The notes under the pieces are model-generated. The model did not search any database. It was given only the letters and a program-made list of their open reading frames with translations, and was not told the DNA's origin. A DNA stretch of 64,000 bases from Achatina immaculata (taxonomy: Eukaryota; Mollusca; Gastropoda; Stylommatophora; Achatinidae): contig CM019696.1 in assembly GCA_009760885.1 (NCBI GenBank), positions 41,234,267 to 41,298,266 on the forward strand. The letters are read 5' to 3'. The translations under genes were made by a program, and so were the position numbers. Of the stretch, positions 33,515 to 46,300 are shown in pieces. How positions within the stretch are numbered: position 1 is the first letter of the stretch; each line of letters opens with the position of its first letter.

Positions 33515-34030
33515 AGAAAGTAAAACAACTAAAGACTCTGTGGAGAGGAGCAGACAGAACCACAAAAATAATATTTTTAAGGACATGCATCTTTCCCATC
33601 GCAACATATGCCTGTGAGACCTGGACACTTAACAAAACAGCTGAGAAACACATAAATGGCTTTGAATGTAAATGCTACAGAAGAGTTCTCCAAATATCAT
33701 GGACACAAAAAAGAACAAATATATCTATATTACAAGAGCTTAATATTGAAGAAGGCTGGCTAGTAAAGAGGATTAAAGAGAGAAAACTGAAATATTTTGG
33801 ACACATTAAACGTCATGATAATTTAGAGAAGACCGTCTTGGAAGGATACATAATGGGAATAAGAAAGAGAGGAAGACCAAAACGAAGATGGCTGTAAGAC
33901 ATCGTTGACGATCTGCAAATGGATGCAGCAGCGGCAGGCCATCTTGCTCACATACGAGAGGCCTACAGAAAAGCAGTTTGGGATGCAAAGTTCCCCAAGG
34001 AACATGCAAATGAATGAATGAATGACTGCT
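33515..34030 (+). mobile_element. LINE family A C-terminus with (GAAT)n tail
   Basis: An uninterrupted frame reads KQLKTLWRGADRTTKIIFLR, TYACETWTLNKTAEKH, ELNIEEGWLVKRIKERKLKY, EKTVLEGYIMGIRKRGRPKR, then, after one stop, DLQMDAAAAGHLAH and AKFPKEHANE. Ends in TGAATGAATGAATGA. Best preserved copy of this 3' part. Confidence 0.9.
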
Positions 34031-34194
34031 TCGGGTTGTCGGCCATGGCGGATAGCGAGAAGTCTGTAGAACCCTCTGGAAATGTATAGACATCGTTACC
34101 CCCTGGTCTTGGACTTATGATGTTCGAGAAATTTCCAACACCCATCCGAAACTTAGATGGTCGTATTAAAGCACGCTAACTCGGCAAGTCTTCC

Positions 34195-35528
34195 AGTTTA
34201 TCATCTTTCTCGGAATGTGCCAGTTTCATTTCGGTCTTTTAGTGTTTCCTGCTTTACAACTAAACTTGGTACACATATGACTTACAATCTGGAAAAAATA
34301 TACTGTGGGGGTAAGACACCCCAAGCACCCCTAGGGGGCCTGGAGATTGGATTGGGATGAATGTGACATGTACAAATAATCGAAAACGACGGATATTAGT
34401 GTCAAGTCCACAGTTTTCGGAGTCGCTGAGATGAATAATGGCAATCCTGATGCCGTTTACGTCCAAATTCAGTCCCCACCGGCATGGGGGGAGGGGGGGG
34501 GGAGAGGGGGTGAAAATTAGGGTGAGATCTCCAATTATTTTAACACGGAACCTCAACCCGCCAAAACTCTGTAACGGAACAAGGCTGCGTGTAAAGAGGA
34601 TGCTTGGCAATGTAGTTGAAACGACTATCTTAACAGGACAGGGAGAAAGTGAAGCAGTTTTTATCCAACGAATATCATTCATTCTGACGGATCTCCCTTT
34701 TAACTTTAAGAGCTTGCAATTTCCAGTGAGACTTGCGTTCTCGATCACGAGAAACAAGTCACAGGGGCAGTCTACGTATTATAGAATAAAGTCTTTTACA
34801 AACTCTTATCTTATATTTTTCCCGTGCCGTTAAACGTTACACAGGGCTCGCAAGGTAGTTCGCCAATTTTTCCAGTCTTCGGCAAGTTTTTTTTTTTACC
34901 TCATCAAGGGATTTTATGCCTGTTAATTTGGCCTCTCTTAATAATGTCCTCTTCAGAGTTTCACGCGGTCTGTTGTGTTCCACTTCATAGCTTGTTTTGG
35001 AATTCTCTGATCATTTCTTCTCATCAAGTGACCAACATATATCCATCTCCTTTTCCTGATTACCCATGAGACTGGTTGTTGTTCAGCCATCTGTCTTATC
35101 TCTGCATTGTTCTTGAACTGGTTCCACTTGATTTGTTTTAAAAAGAGTCTAATTTGTTATCTACTTCTTTAGTTGTTTTCCAGCTTTCGCATGCATAAAT
35201 GAAGGTGGATATTACATTTGACTTGAATAGTCTTAACTTGGTTTTTGTACTTATAACTTTTGAATTCCATATGTTCTCAAGGTTCTTGAAGATCCATGCT
35301 GTTTTTGCAATTCTAATTACAAATTCAATGTAATATTAATTTAACTCAAAACTTGATTATATACATTTTTATTTTCACCTCCATGAGCAAGAATAATTAA
35401 TTTTTTGGATGAACTCCCCTTTCAGCAATCAACATAAGGTTGTCCGTGGGAGAAATATGGCGATCTCAAATCCACTACGCAGTATTAATAATTAATAAAT
35501 TCCCGAGCAACGCCAGGTAATCAGCTAG
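34195..35528 (+). mobile_element. Helitron remnant: PIF1-like helicase C-terminus and 3' end
   Basis: 34525-34765 encodes TRNLNPPKLCNGTRLRVKRM, then LGNVVETTILTG, FPVRLAFSITRNKSQGQS, the last helicase motifs of Helitron Rep/Hel proteins. A LINE B fragment interrupts it (34800-35335). The right end at 35500-35528 has a CCCGAGCAACGCCAGG hairpin-like stretch and CAGCTAG followed by T, the usual Helitron 3' terminus. The 34195-34430 part is non-coding. Rolling-circle elements insert at AT without target duplication. Dead copy. Confidence 0.75.
34800..35335 (-). mobile_element. LINE family B fragment inside the Helitron remnant
   Basis: Reverse complement reads KVISTKTKLRLFKSNVIST, TEQQPVSWVIRKRRWIYVG-like, PRETLKRTLLREAKL and the family B 3' end at 34810. 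Confidence 0.8.
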
Positions 35529-35529
35529 T

Positions 35530-35800
35530 CTGGTTATAAAAGCCAAAATGAGATGTGCAAAATGCTGTCTGTTTTACTGTATGGAGCAGAAACTTGGACT
35601 CAAGAAAAAAAGTCAGAGAGAAGAATAAATGAGGCAGAAAAGTGGATCTACAGGAAATTAGATCATATATCATAGAGAATGAAAAGAACAAATGCGAACT
35701 CTAAATGCAGTAAGAACTTCTCAGAGAACTAAGGATCTAGAAAACAAAATATTTTGGCCATAACAAAAGACATAACAGTATACTGAACACCATACTAGAA
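35530..35800 (+). mobile_element. RTE-type LINE family E, part 1
   Basis: Reads MCKMLSVLLYGAETWTQEKK then SERRINEAEKWIYRKL, the post-palm region of RTE reverse transcriptases. Interrupted at 35800 by the hAT element; resumes at 39803. Confidence 0.75.
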
Positions 35801-36321
35801 TAAGGTGATCATACGTCCCGCTTTAGGCGGAACAGTCCCGATTTTTAGATTGGTGTCCCGCCTTCGCCGAAAGTCTTGGTTGGACACATGAATGTCCCGC
35901 TGTGAGTCTGCTAAATATGAATTTTAATTTGTAAAAATCTGTAAACAGTGTAAAAAAAAATCAATTAATTTTGAAATGGCGGTGAGTGACCCAGTTTATC
36001 AGAAGTACAGTATTGACCCGGGAATCCGAACGCCCCAGAACTCGAACAACTTGGAATCCGAAAGAAAATTTCGAGAAAATTTTGCCCCAGAATCCGAACG
36101 CTGCTTCGGAATCCGAACGGCCAGCGTGTTGTTCCTGTGTGTTTGTGAGCGCGTTTCCCCAGCGCTTGGCCCACCAACACGCTTCGTCGTTCAGTCCGTT
36201 GTCGGAAGCTGTACTGAAAGCATCTCGTGAGATTTTCACTGCTATTTTCGCTGCTAATTTTATGGTTTTGTGTTGTTTTTTAAAAATTTTAAAAATATAA
36301 TAACAACTTAGTGTATTCGCC

Positions 36322-38785
36322 ATGGGTCCTAAAAAGCGTAGTGAGGAAAATAAGAGTAAGAGGAGAGCTGATAGAGCTACAATTGAAACTCTTTCGGTGC
36401 CTTTGGACACTTTAATGACGCTTCCGGTATACCCGATGCGTGCCAATGATCATTATAATGATCATTGTTTGTTTCAATAAAACAACCGGTGTAACATTTA
36501 GATTGTACATATTTCGTCTGCGATTCCGGTGACACTTTTCAAAATGGCGAAAGAGTGCCTAGTTACGAGGACGCCGAGGGAGAAAAAGGACGAGAAGCAT
36601 GGAAATTTTTCAATTATGACGATGTAGATAGGGATATGGACATAGCCTATGGTCACCCCGCTGATCTTGAATGTATTCCAAGTAGATCTAAACATATTTA
36701 GACGACTGGAGAAGTAGTTAGGAGGTTAGTTCAGACATTCATTCAGAGTGAATGCAACACAGAATCACAATACGAGATCGACAAGTAGATCTACACATCT
36801 CAGATGGTAAGTAGTGGTAAGTAGTGCAGATCTAGACCTCGCCGATGGTGAGCTGGCCACAATAAGTGTCTAAAAACATCACATTACTTCTTTTTTTCCT
36901 AAAAAAAAAACTCTGCATTTAAGAAATTTTCATTCATTTAGCTATACTTTGAAACATATTAAGTATACGGAAGTACATGGAAATACTGTTTTCCATTCCG
37001 TTTTATAACTATATCCCCTAACATATCAAGACCCGCGTTTTTACTCTGGCACTCCACAACACGTCCGTGTTTCTTCCTTCGGCACGGAAAGAGTAGAAAG
37101 ATCTTATCGCTAAGCATGAAAGTGGTACACGTGTGGCTGATCTCGCTGCTGTGTTAGGGATGCCTACATCGACTGTTTGTACGATTTTGAAAAATAAAGA
37201 AGCTGTCAAAGCAGCTGATGTGGCGAAAGGGGTTACGAAACTGACCTCTAGGAGATGGAAAAGTATGGAAGAGATGGGAAAACTCCTCTTAGTTTGGATT
37301 AATGAAAAACAGCTGGCTGGTGATGTGATTTCTGAGACGATAATGTGTGAGAAAGCCAAGGTCCTCCACGATGACTTAGTGAAAGGCATGCCTGATACTA
37401 GTGCTCAAAAGGAGGAGTTTACAGCCAGTAAGGGGGGGGGGGGGGTTCGAGAACTTTAAGAAAAGGACTGGGATTCACGGTGTTGTTATGCACGGAGAGG
37501 CTGCCAGTTCTAATTCGGAACCAGCAGAAAAGTTTGTAAAGGAGTTTAAGGAGTTTGTGAACAGCGAGGGGTATGTTTCGAACCAAGTGTTCAATTGTGA
37601 CGAAACAGTTCTCTTCTGGAAAAAAGATGCCCAGGCGAACGTACATCTCAAAGGAAGAAAAGTCTGTACCAGGCCATAAGCCAATGGGAGATCGCCTTAC
37701 TCTCTTGCTAGTGGGGACTGCAAGATCAAACCTCTCCTCGAGTACCATTTATTAAGAAAAACAACATCACTAACACCAAACTTTATGTTATGTGGAGATG
37801 GAATGTGAAAGCTTGGATTACCAGGCAGTTCTTCACTGAATGGATACAAGAAGAGTTTGCTCCTTTAGTAAAAGCTTATCTGCAGGAGAAAAATCTCCCG
37901 ATGAAGGCTTTTCTTGTCCTGGACAATGTTCCTGCTCATCCTCCAGGCCTAGAAGATAACATATTTGCCCTCCCCCCTCCCCATACCACTCCTCTTATCC
38001 AGCCCATGGACTAGCAGGTGATTCTGAACTTCAGAAAACTTGTACACCAAGGTTATGTTCTAGAGATGTTTTTGAGGTTACAAATGAAACGGAACTGATA
38101 CTCCCGAGAGTTCTGGAAGGACCGCTACAATATCATCAATTGCCTAAGAATCATCGAGAAAGCATCGGGGGAAGCGTCTTTGAGAACAATGAACTCTGCC
38201 TGGAAAAATTTCTGGCCTGAATATGTTGCTGCAAGGGGCTTCCAAGGCTTTGAGGAACCACGTGTTGTTCCTGACATCATATCTCTGGGAAAGTCCATGG
38301 GTTTGGAAATCAGCGAAGAGGATGTCAACGAGTTAGTGGATGATCACAGGTCTGAGCTGACAACGCAAGAGCTTCAGCATCCCAACCAGCAGCAGCAGAA
38401 AGAAGTCGCAGAAGAAATTTCTTCAGAGGAGGAAGAGGGAGATGCTGGAAACATTCCTACTTCTGAAATCAAGGATCTTCTTAGCATGCGGTAAAAAACT
38501 CGGGCAGTAGTTGAGAAGAGGCACTATAATAAAGCCCTTGTTAACACACGTGTTAACTTATTCAACGATAGCATCATTGAACATTTTAGAAAAGTTAAAA
38601 AAAGTTGCCAACATTAGACCACTTTGGAACGTTGGTTCTCAAAAGACACCACGACCAGTGTCCCCAAGCCCTCTACAAGTGGTACCTTAGCAAAGAGCAT
38701 GAAAAGGCAAAGAGTGCAGGCACCAGAACCACCAGAAATGCAGTTACTTGATGTTATCATGGAAGGTGATTCGTCTCCAAGGTAT
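36322..38785 (+). pseudogene. Tigger (pogo) transposase, broken
   Basis: Begins MGPKKRSEENKSKRRA, is cut after ATIE by a 705-bp insertion, then resumes KDLIAKHESGTRVADLAAVL with the helix-turn-helix (GMPTSTVCTILKNKE). Next comes the CENP-B-like part (SMEEMGKLLLVWINEKQLAG) and FENFKKRTGIHG. DDE blocks are visible: VFNCDETVLFWKK (about 37588), FLVLDNVPAHPP (about 37912) and LIQPMD (about 37998). Breaks: a 14-base G-run at 37432-37445 replaces the usual Trp of SKGWF and shifts the frame, further shifts occur near 37680 and 37750, and TAG at 38015 follows the last catalytic Asp. The C-terminus resembles TIGD1-type proteins (EDVNELVDDHRSELTTQEL). These enzymes cut and paste at TA; this copy cannot. 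Confidence 0.88.
36389..37093. mobile_element. piggyBac-like TTAA element, copy 2, inside Tigger
   Basis: Ends CTCTTTCGGTGCC and GGCACGGAAAGAG. The interior is the reverse complement of 51336-52025 over most of its length (for example GTAACATTTAGATTGTACAT, AAAATGGCGAAAGAGTGCC). Flanking TTAA is no longer intact (GAAA and TAGA), so this is the older insertion. Confidence 0.85.
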
Positions 38786-39089
38786 CACTGTATTTATTAT
38801 TCTATTTTTAACTTGATACAAATCTGTGGTGCACATTAATTGGTTGCATCAGAAAATGATCTTCACTTATTCTAGAAATGTTGAACCAATCAGAGTATAG
38901 TTATCTTCCTCATGACTAAATTAACCAATCGCAGAGTTTACTTTTTTTAGAGTTAGTGGACAAGTTTGAAAGGCGTTAAATGTTAGATGCAGCGTCAGTT
39001 TTATATCGACAGAAAGACTGAGAGGGTGGTTTGTATTTTTTTTAAAAATTTTGTCACAATTAGTAGTACTGTACTAATAAAACGTACAA

Positions 39090-39345
39090 CAAATAAAATG
39101 GTTCGGCCATGTATCACGACTACCAACAAAACGTGTACCACAGAGAGCAATGTTTTATAGACCACACAAAGGCAGAGGAGGGGACCGCCCATGCAAACGA
39201 TGGACCGATGGTATAGCAAAGTCCCTGAACACCTCAATGTACGAAGCCAACAGGCGAGCCATTGGGAGACAATTGCACGGCACCTCTACACCTAACAGTA
39301 AATTAGGAAGGAGAAGACATGACAAGACGAGGCTATACTTATGAA
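39090..39345 (+). mobile_element. RTE-type LINE C-terminal fragment
   Basis: Reads GRGGDRPCKRWTDGIAKSLN and YEANRRAIGRQLHG, the basic GRP-x-KRW end of RTE reverse transcriptases. Lies inside the hAT. Confidence 0.65.
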
Positions 39346-39802
39346 TTAAGGGGCATTATATAGGCGTTATTGTGCGTTTAATTTTATTTCTGTTACTGAT
39401 TTACCAACTGAACATTACGTGGCGGGCTAATGAAAATTTCGTTTTTTTCCCCCCGACGATGTCGAAGCAAGAGTGTAAACTGAATCAACAAGTAGAGAGT
39501 GATTTCCCCTTCATACAGAAGGCGAGAACCTTGTCCAATGACTCCCATGATAGATGTGGCACTTGGAAATTTGAATTTTCAATTTCGCACGGTGCCAGAT
39601 CCGATGTCACAGAACATCTCAAGAGTGATCGACATAAACAAAACACTAACTATGGATGTAAAAATTACTAAAACGAGCATACAATTTTTAAAGACTTTCT
39701 GCAGTTTGAGCTTGGCATAGACAGTAAAGACTAAGAGCAAATTTTGCGTTGTGGGCGGGGGTCCCGCTTTGGTTTGCGAAAAACGGTCACTTTATACTAG
39801 AA

Positions 39803-39990
39803 GAAAAGATGGAAGGAAAAAAAGGCAAGAGGTGGACAGAGATCTAGATGGGATGATAACATACGAGAGTGAACAGGACACAGCATGCTTGAGTGCACTA
39901 TCAAGGCGAGGGAGCAAGGAAATTGAAGATTCATTACCGCCAACCTTCGCTCTGAAGACGGCACATGATGATGATGATGAAGTTCTGTTG
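39803..39990 (+). mobile_element. LINE family E, part 2
   Basis: Continues the element cut at 35800: ILNTILEEKMEGKKGKRWTE-like after removing the hAT and one TACTAGAA copy. Confidence 0.65.
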
Positions 39991-41827
39991 ACGTCCCAGA
40001 TGATCAGGGGAAGTAATGCCTCCAACTGTTTATGCCAAGTTGTTTAGTAAAAATAAAATATATATAAGAAGCATATTATGCGAACATATTAATATTTTCG
40101 CAAAAACAGTATTTATGTACAAATAACTGAATACCGCTAATAATATTTTGTTATCATCTGGATGGAATTAGTAAATGAAGTAGTATCTGATTCAAAATAA
40201 CAGCTTAACTTAATTTGGCAGTGACATTAGCAAAAGCGTGGCATGGAATACATACGAACAAGGCAGACGTTGTGCTCCGAATATGAAAATAATTATATCT
40301 AACATTTCTGAGTGGAGCAGACATAGAGTATTACATCTTTTACAGACAGGTGAAGATAAGTAAACGTAATGAATCACGTTTTAAGTTAAAATAGATTACC
40401 TATTATGATTTGAACCCAGAAACAATGATAGCTGAAAACACATACAACATAGGAATAAGTACAAATTCAGCAATATTTTCGTTCATGGGCGGTATAAGCA
40501 TCACATTATTTTCATCTGGGTAATTCAAAATGTTATAAATATTTTTTTATTACCTTATGGTGTGTTGAAATATTCTGAACAGCACAGAGCTACAATGAAA
40601 TATAATGCACGTAATGTTTGTAACACATAAATAACATTTACACAGGCTGCAAGCCTCAGATGAGCACAGAACTGACAACAGAGGGGCATAACTTTATACA
40701 GACTAGTTATCTTGCACAAGACATAAAATAGCCTTATAACTCCTTTGGATGAGTGACAAAAGTTAGACATAAAAAAGAAATCAGCATTGAATTCAAACAC
40801 AAAAACGAACAAATGAGTAAACACATGAGTACATAGTGTATCAGCTTACACCGTACACTGCTGTTTCAGCTAAACTGCTACACTGGAAATGTCATATAAT
40901 TAGATTATACAAAGTTGTAGCAACAGCTTTATTCATTAATTAATGGAGCATATTGTTGTAACATTTTGGCTATTTGCCTTATTTGTAAAAAAACAAAACA
41001 AAACACTCAGGACAAAGAAAGAGGAAAGGAAGAGAAAGGGTACATTTATATGAATGATGTAAGACAAATAAAACTGAAAGAGAAAAAAGATTGACTTGTG
41101 ACTCTTTTGATGCTGTGTCAGGATGGTTGTGTGATCTGTTAATGAATAAAGCCTTTCCTACTTTCTTACATCTTTAAATTATCTGTTATTATATTTTTAC
41201 AGTGGTGATTTTGTATACATGTATATAGTTTTTATATAACTATTTGTGTGCATATGGACATGTCAGTACCCTATCAAATGTCTCACCATTTAAAAAAATG
41301 TATATTAGAAATAGAAAAGATATACAAAAGAGACTATTAAACAGTTATTTTTAGTGACTTGTTCATCAAACAAGGTAAGAAATCATTAAATAGAATAAAG
41401 AAAAAATTAGGTCATAGTTTCCAGTCTACTATATATGTAGAAAAGATGCAACCATTGACATTTTTCTAAAACAGATTTTCACTTTTTTTTTCTTCCTAGG
41501 TGGTTTGCGTAACAGATTGTCAGTTTTATTGTAAGGCTTTAGTTATTCATCATCATCATCAGAGAAGGTTAGGTAATCTAAATCCACTTTGTTGGTCTTT
41601 TGTATTGATGAAGGAAACATAGTACCCATCTGTGCTGCTTCTGTCTATGTTTAGATGCTATTTATCTATGTATTGCTCTTGCCCTCTTGCTCATTAGCCT
41701 TCAACTTCTTCTGCCAGTGTTGTAGCTTTTTTCTGTATATTATTATGCCTTTTAATACCTCAGTTATCAAATTTTTAATCTTTGCATATATTTTCTCTTC
41801 TTTTTTTTCTGTGTGTATGATCTCTAG
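39991..41827. other. No gene seen; upstream region of FBXL6-like gene
   Basis: AT-rich. May hold the 5'UTR exon and promoter of the F-box gene; no obvious TATA or CpG cluster. A pyrimidine-rich tract precedes the presumed acceptor at 41826-41827. Confidence 0.4.
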
Positions 41828-41839
41828 TGAAAACTCATA

Positions 41840-41946
41840 ATGGAGCCTAGCAGGCTTAAGAGAAAGTCAGTGCTTTTTGCATTTCAATCGAGGCCTGGTG
41901 AAGAATGTTCATCAGATTCTGAGGATTCTGATTACTATCCTGGAAG
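41840..41946 (+). CDS. FBXL6: FBXL6-like exon 1 (coding part)
   Basis: ATG followed by a basic start (MEPSRLKRKS) and an acidic Ser/Asp/Glu stretch ending DYYPG. It ends in phase 2 at AG|gtgagtg. A pyrimidine tract and TCTAG at 41822-41827 look like a 3' splice site, so a 5'UTR exon probably lies further left. Confidence 0.8.
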
Positions 41947-43365
41947 GTGAGTGTGTGTGTGGCTGGATCATGTGATTTCATGAATAAAGTATGGGGATTT
42001 GTGATTGTTTCATCTGAGGCTGTGGATAGCCAGGTTGGGCCCCAGGGTAAGTTATTAAAAGGGTCCCTGACCTGAATTGTGTCTAATAAGAAAAGAGGGG
42101 GAAAAATACAGGGGTGCCAGGTTCCAGGGGTACAACCCTGGTACCCCTCTCACTTGTTGTGTGTGGCATTCTTTTAGCTACATTCTACCCCCATTTTAGT
42201 TCAGTGGTTTATTATGTTTGCTTTTTTTTTTCTGCTGTTTTGGTATTTGTTCTTTTTTCCTCTGATATGCTGAACAGCTGGGTCAGAGAAAGGTGTCTCT
42301 CTCTCTCTCTTTCTGAACCTTAAGTGCCCAGGGCACATGGGGCTTCCACATGGGTTTTCCACAAATGCCTGTTATTTGCCTTTTTTTCTGCTCTTGCCCA
42401 GGTGAACCCTCTATTGCTCAACATCCTTTCTGTTGTTCTTCTCCATGTCTCTTTTGGTCTAGAAAGATGTCTAGTGCAATTTTATTATGACCTTTTTTTT
42501 CAAGGTCAAGCTCTTTTATGCACTTAATATTCTGTATGGTAGTATAAACATGCTGTCAGTGCCCGAGTGATGAAGTGGCTAGTGTACTAGTCTCTCATAG
42601 TGAAGGTTGGTGGTTTGAACTCAGCTGAAAATACTCCATTTACTCATCTATAGAACTGGGTAGCTGGTTTCTTCAGGAGCAGGGGAAGGAAAGGTGGCCA
42701 TACTTGATGCCCACCATATCAACCTCTAGTGTGCCAACAGGAAATATGGGGACTAACTCCATATCTCCTCCGTGGCATAACAGAGCTAAGTTTACTTATA
42801 AAACCTGCTTATCAAGGCTTCTGCATGCATTTGTAGGTGAAAAAAGTATGTATCAAGGGTTTTTTTGTTGTTTTTTTGAGATATTTGTTTTTCTGGATGC
42901 TTTTTTTTTGGAAGGGCATGGGGTTTGGTCAGGGACTTAACCAGTTTAACAAGCAGGGCCAAGCTGTGTCTGCACTGAGAATATGTGAATGCAGAAGTTG
43001 AGACATTTTCTTTGAGTAAAATTAGTTCAGTAACAATTTATTGCTGTACAGAGTATTAGAGCCTTCATCTTTCAGAGCCCCTGCTATTGTCATGACATTT
43101 TGTCTTGTGGTACTGCTTTGATTCATGCCATTAGGATATCTGATGTCGTACTTCATTGCAGTAAAATTCTAATGATGAATTTAGGGAGTCTGAAAATGAA
43201 GATGATGAAATTGTACAGAGAACAAGGAAAAATCATGCCAGATGCAGGAAAAGAGCAAAGAAGGAGGTTTCAGGAACACCAGTCAGACGTAAAACCAGGA
43301 AGAATACACAAAGTAGGTTTGTTTGTTGTCTTGTTTCAAGATTTTAAGTGATGAGTTTAGAAACA

Positions 43366-43397
<32 letters not shown>

Positions 43398-46300
43398 AGT
43401 AAGAACTGACCTTGTATTTTTTAAATGTTTGCCCCATATTTTTGCTGCCATTTTGTCTCACTGGAGCTGCAAACAGGATTTGTATTTTTTAAATGTATGC
43501 CCCATATTTTTGCTGCCATTTTGTCTCACTGGAGCTGCAAACAGGATGTTCTTCGCAGCAGATCCGCTGGAAGGTGTTGAAGTACAGGTATGTCAGATGA
43601 GGGGTGAGTTATGGCAGCTAGTTGTGCAAATCTTGAATGAAGCCACAAAATCAGGAAGGGTGCAGTGCTTCTTTAGTAGACTCTGCTGTCATTGAAACTA
43701 TAGGTAGTTCTTGCACTCTGACAGGGTTCTTTTGAATGACTGAATATATGGTACATTATCATGAATAGACAAGGACGTTTTAAATAAACTGGGCTGATCT
43801 TATAATTTGTACATGCACTTTTAAAATAAGTAGTTTACTGCTGCATGTTCTAAGAAAATATTTGTAAATTTACAGTAAGAAGTCACAGGACCAGTGGTCG
43901 GAAAAGTGAATTGTTGTAAAGTGGGCACCGTCTATAAGGAGTCCATCCATAGAAGTGTTAGGCAATCACTTGTCACTCTTCAGTATGCGCTATGCCATCT
44001 CAGCTTTTACACCCTGCAGCAGGCACTTGTATGGTGCCTCATCAATAATGCTAGCTGTCCATCTCAGCTTTCACATTAGTTGCAGGAAAACTTGAAATAT
44101 GGATGGTGCAGGTAGTTTTGAGGCACATCTCATCTCCTGTTTGTATTTTAACTGTTGCAGATGGTGTAGATCCAAGCAGTGAGAGTCATCAAGATGGTGC
44201 TCAACTTAATCTACCACCAGAAGTCATGGTTAGGATATTTCGCTTTGGTATTGGGGCTGTGGGAGCTATAAACTTCATTCCTAGGTACCTATGAGTAGTA
44301 ATCTTTCAAAAAAGCTTATACAGCTACAGAGAGTTATGTTATCAGTTAAGCTCACTAATTTGAAGATATATTTATTATTGTACATACAGTTTATTTGTAT
44401 TAAATTGTTCTTATTTCTGTTGTTGTGTAAGTTTTTTTTTTGTGTGCTTTGCTATTCACCATTATCACTTGGTCAGTTTGATCGGTCATGTTAGGTTCTC
44501 GGTATCATCGCGAATGAGACACTCTTAATCACTCAGAATGTTCATTATTGATCACTCATATCAGTTCTTGATGTTGAGTCAATCATTTAGGAACTACAAA
44601 AGTCCAAATGTGAAACTAGTCAGCATTGCTTTCAGCACAAACTCTTGTCGCCAAGGTGCCAAGCTGAAACAGGACATGCAGAAGACCACCACAGTTCACC
44701 ATTGGCTGAGTAGACATAACAAAAATCATCAGTGCTGTCTGTGCAAAGTTCACAGCTCACATTAGTGCCATAGCACTCAGCTCAGTTGCTCAACACAAGA
44801 GCCATCCTCCATCTTGAGTGATGATACTGTTGCTCATTTCTCACATTCATGCGTTCCTGTTTGCACCACATTCAGTCATAATGTGTAGGACCCCTGCAGG
44901 ACACAGTTACCTTCAACCAACAGCGCAGAAATCCAACTCCCCACCAAATATCACAGCAAATGAAGTGTCGCATGAGAGAGCATGAAATGGTCAATTGTGA
45001 CCAACTGCGATTGCTGAACCAGAAGTCGTTCATCATTATCAGTTTTACCACAATCCCCTATCCTAGCCATATGTTATTCAGAAAATAAGATGATAAAAAT
45101 GATGCCACAAAGTGGACATCATAGTTGTCATGATCCGTGTATCAGATGTGGCAAAGATCCAGTGATGGCTGCTCACAGCACTATTGGAAACATACTCTTA
45201 CAGTGCCTCAGCATGGATATGGAGTTAAGGTTCCTGCTAAAGGCTTCAAGAAAGTCATAAAAACCATCACAGGTACTTCCCTCTTCAAGTATTGCCAGTG
45301 TTTCAGTATTTACACCTCAGCACCAGCTTTCAAGAATTGAAATTCATATGCCAAGATGAGATTTTGCATATGATCCCACAGAATAAAAGTTTTAAAAAGT
45401 TTAAGATGAACAAACGAAGAAAATTCATCTCGGAGCAAAAGGACATGGATGAAACTCAGTCATACAAAAACATACAGGACGAAGAAATAGAGAGAGGAGA
45501 TTAAAGTATAGATTCACATGAATGCTGTTAAAAAAAAAAAAATTAAATTAATAATGAATTGAGCACTTAGCTGTAACTGTGAGAAGATGTGGCTTGTCTG
45601 ACGCTGTGTTTCAGAAATGATCATGACAGGGCGTAGAGAATGTTTAAATGGAGACCTGTGATGAGTGGTCAGTGGGTTGTAACTGGAGGTGGTGGGTGGG
45701 GAAACCGTGGAGGAGAGAGAGAGTGGTACAATGTTAAGCTAGCCAGGAGAAGGTGAAATAGATGATTATAGTTAAGGTAGAGGGTTGTAATGTGATGCTG
45801 TGAGGAGATTCTAAACTATGTGTAACAAGTGAGAAGGGAGTGGAGCTTAGCAGAGAGGGATTATAATTTTTGAAGAGGAGAATGTTAGGTGTAGCTGAAT
45901 AACGAGTTTAACCTGTGTGGTTCCAGCATCCCATAATCCTGAATATAGCGATTCTAAAGCACTAGGCAGCTTGTGTCATCTGCGTGACACTGTTTGATGG
46001 CTGTTACCAGAAAATCAGATTTGTCTCTGTGGTTGGGGCCATTGAAATGATTTGGGACTGGTTTTGAAGCATGCTGGGCGATATCGTACAGATGTTTCTG
46101 TATGTGGTCCCTTAATCTGAGGTCAGTCTCACCATTATACTTTATCCTGTCAACTTTTTGGACATTAAAATTTCTGTTGGCACAAACAGGCTTGTCATCT
46201 CTGTATTTTACAAGCCCACTGACAGCCACACCTATTTACTTTACACATCCTCCCATCCTGAAGCCTGTAAGAACTCCATCCAATACTCCCAACTCCTCCA

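Larger units (their letters stand above)
36008..38840 (+). mobile_element. Tigger/pogo transposon inside the hAT
   Basis: Starts after TA with CAGTATTGACCCGGGAATCC, a pogo-like terminus followed by related AATCCGAACG repeats. It contains the transposase pseudogene listed separately. I could not find the matching right terminus, so the 3' end (about 38840) is approximate and probably deleted. Confidence 0.75.
35801..39794 (+). mobile_element. hAT-like DNA transposon with 8-bp target duplication, hosting other elements
   Basis: Ends TAAGGTGATCATACG and, in reverse complement, TAAAGTGACCGTTTT. TACTAGAA is present on both sides (35793-35800 and 39795-39802), the 8-bp duplication expected for hAT. 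Frame 39459-39671 reads MSKQECKLNQQVESDFPFIQ, then CGTWKFEFSISHGARSDV and HLKSDRHK, like the BED-type finger at the start of hAT transposases with two Cys lost; the catalytic domain is missing. A Tigger element and a TTAA element sit inside. Confidence 0.82.

Noticed and set aside
35961..36446. 161-codon minus-strand frame
   Set aside because: Lies across the Tigger 5' region and the TTAA insertion; no family resemblance.
43548..43590. Possible extra FBXL6 exon ending GTACAG|gtatgt
   Set aside because: To keep phase with the next exon it would contain TGA, and exons 2 and 3 already join perfectly.
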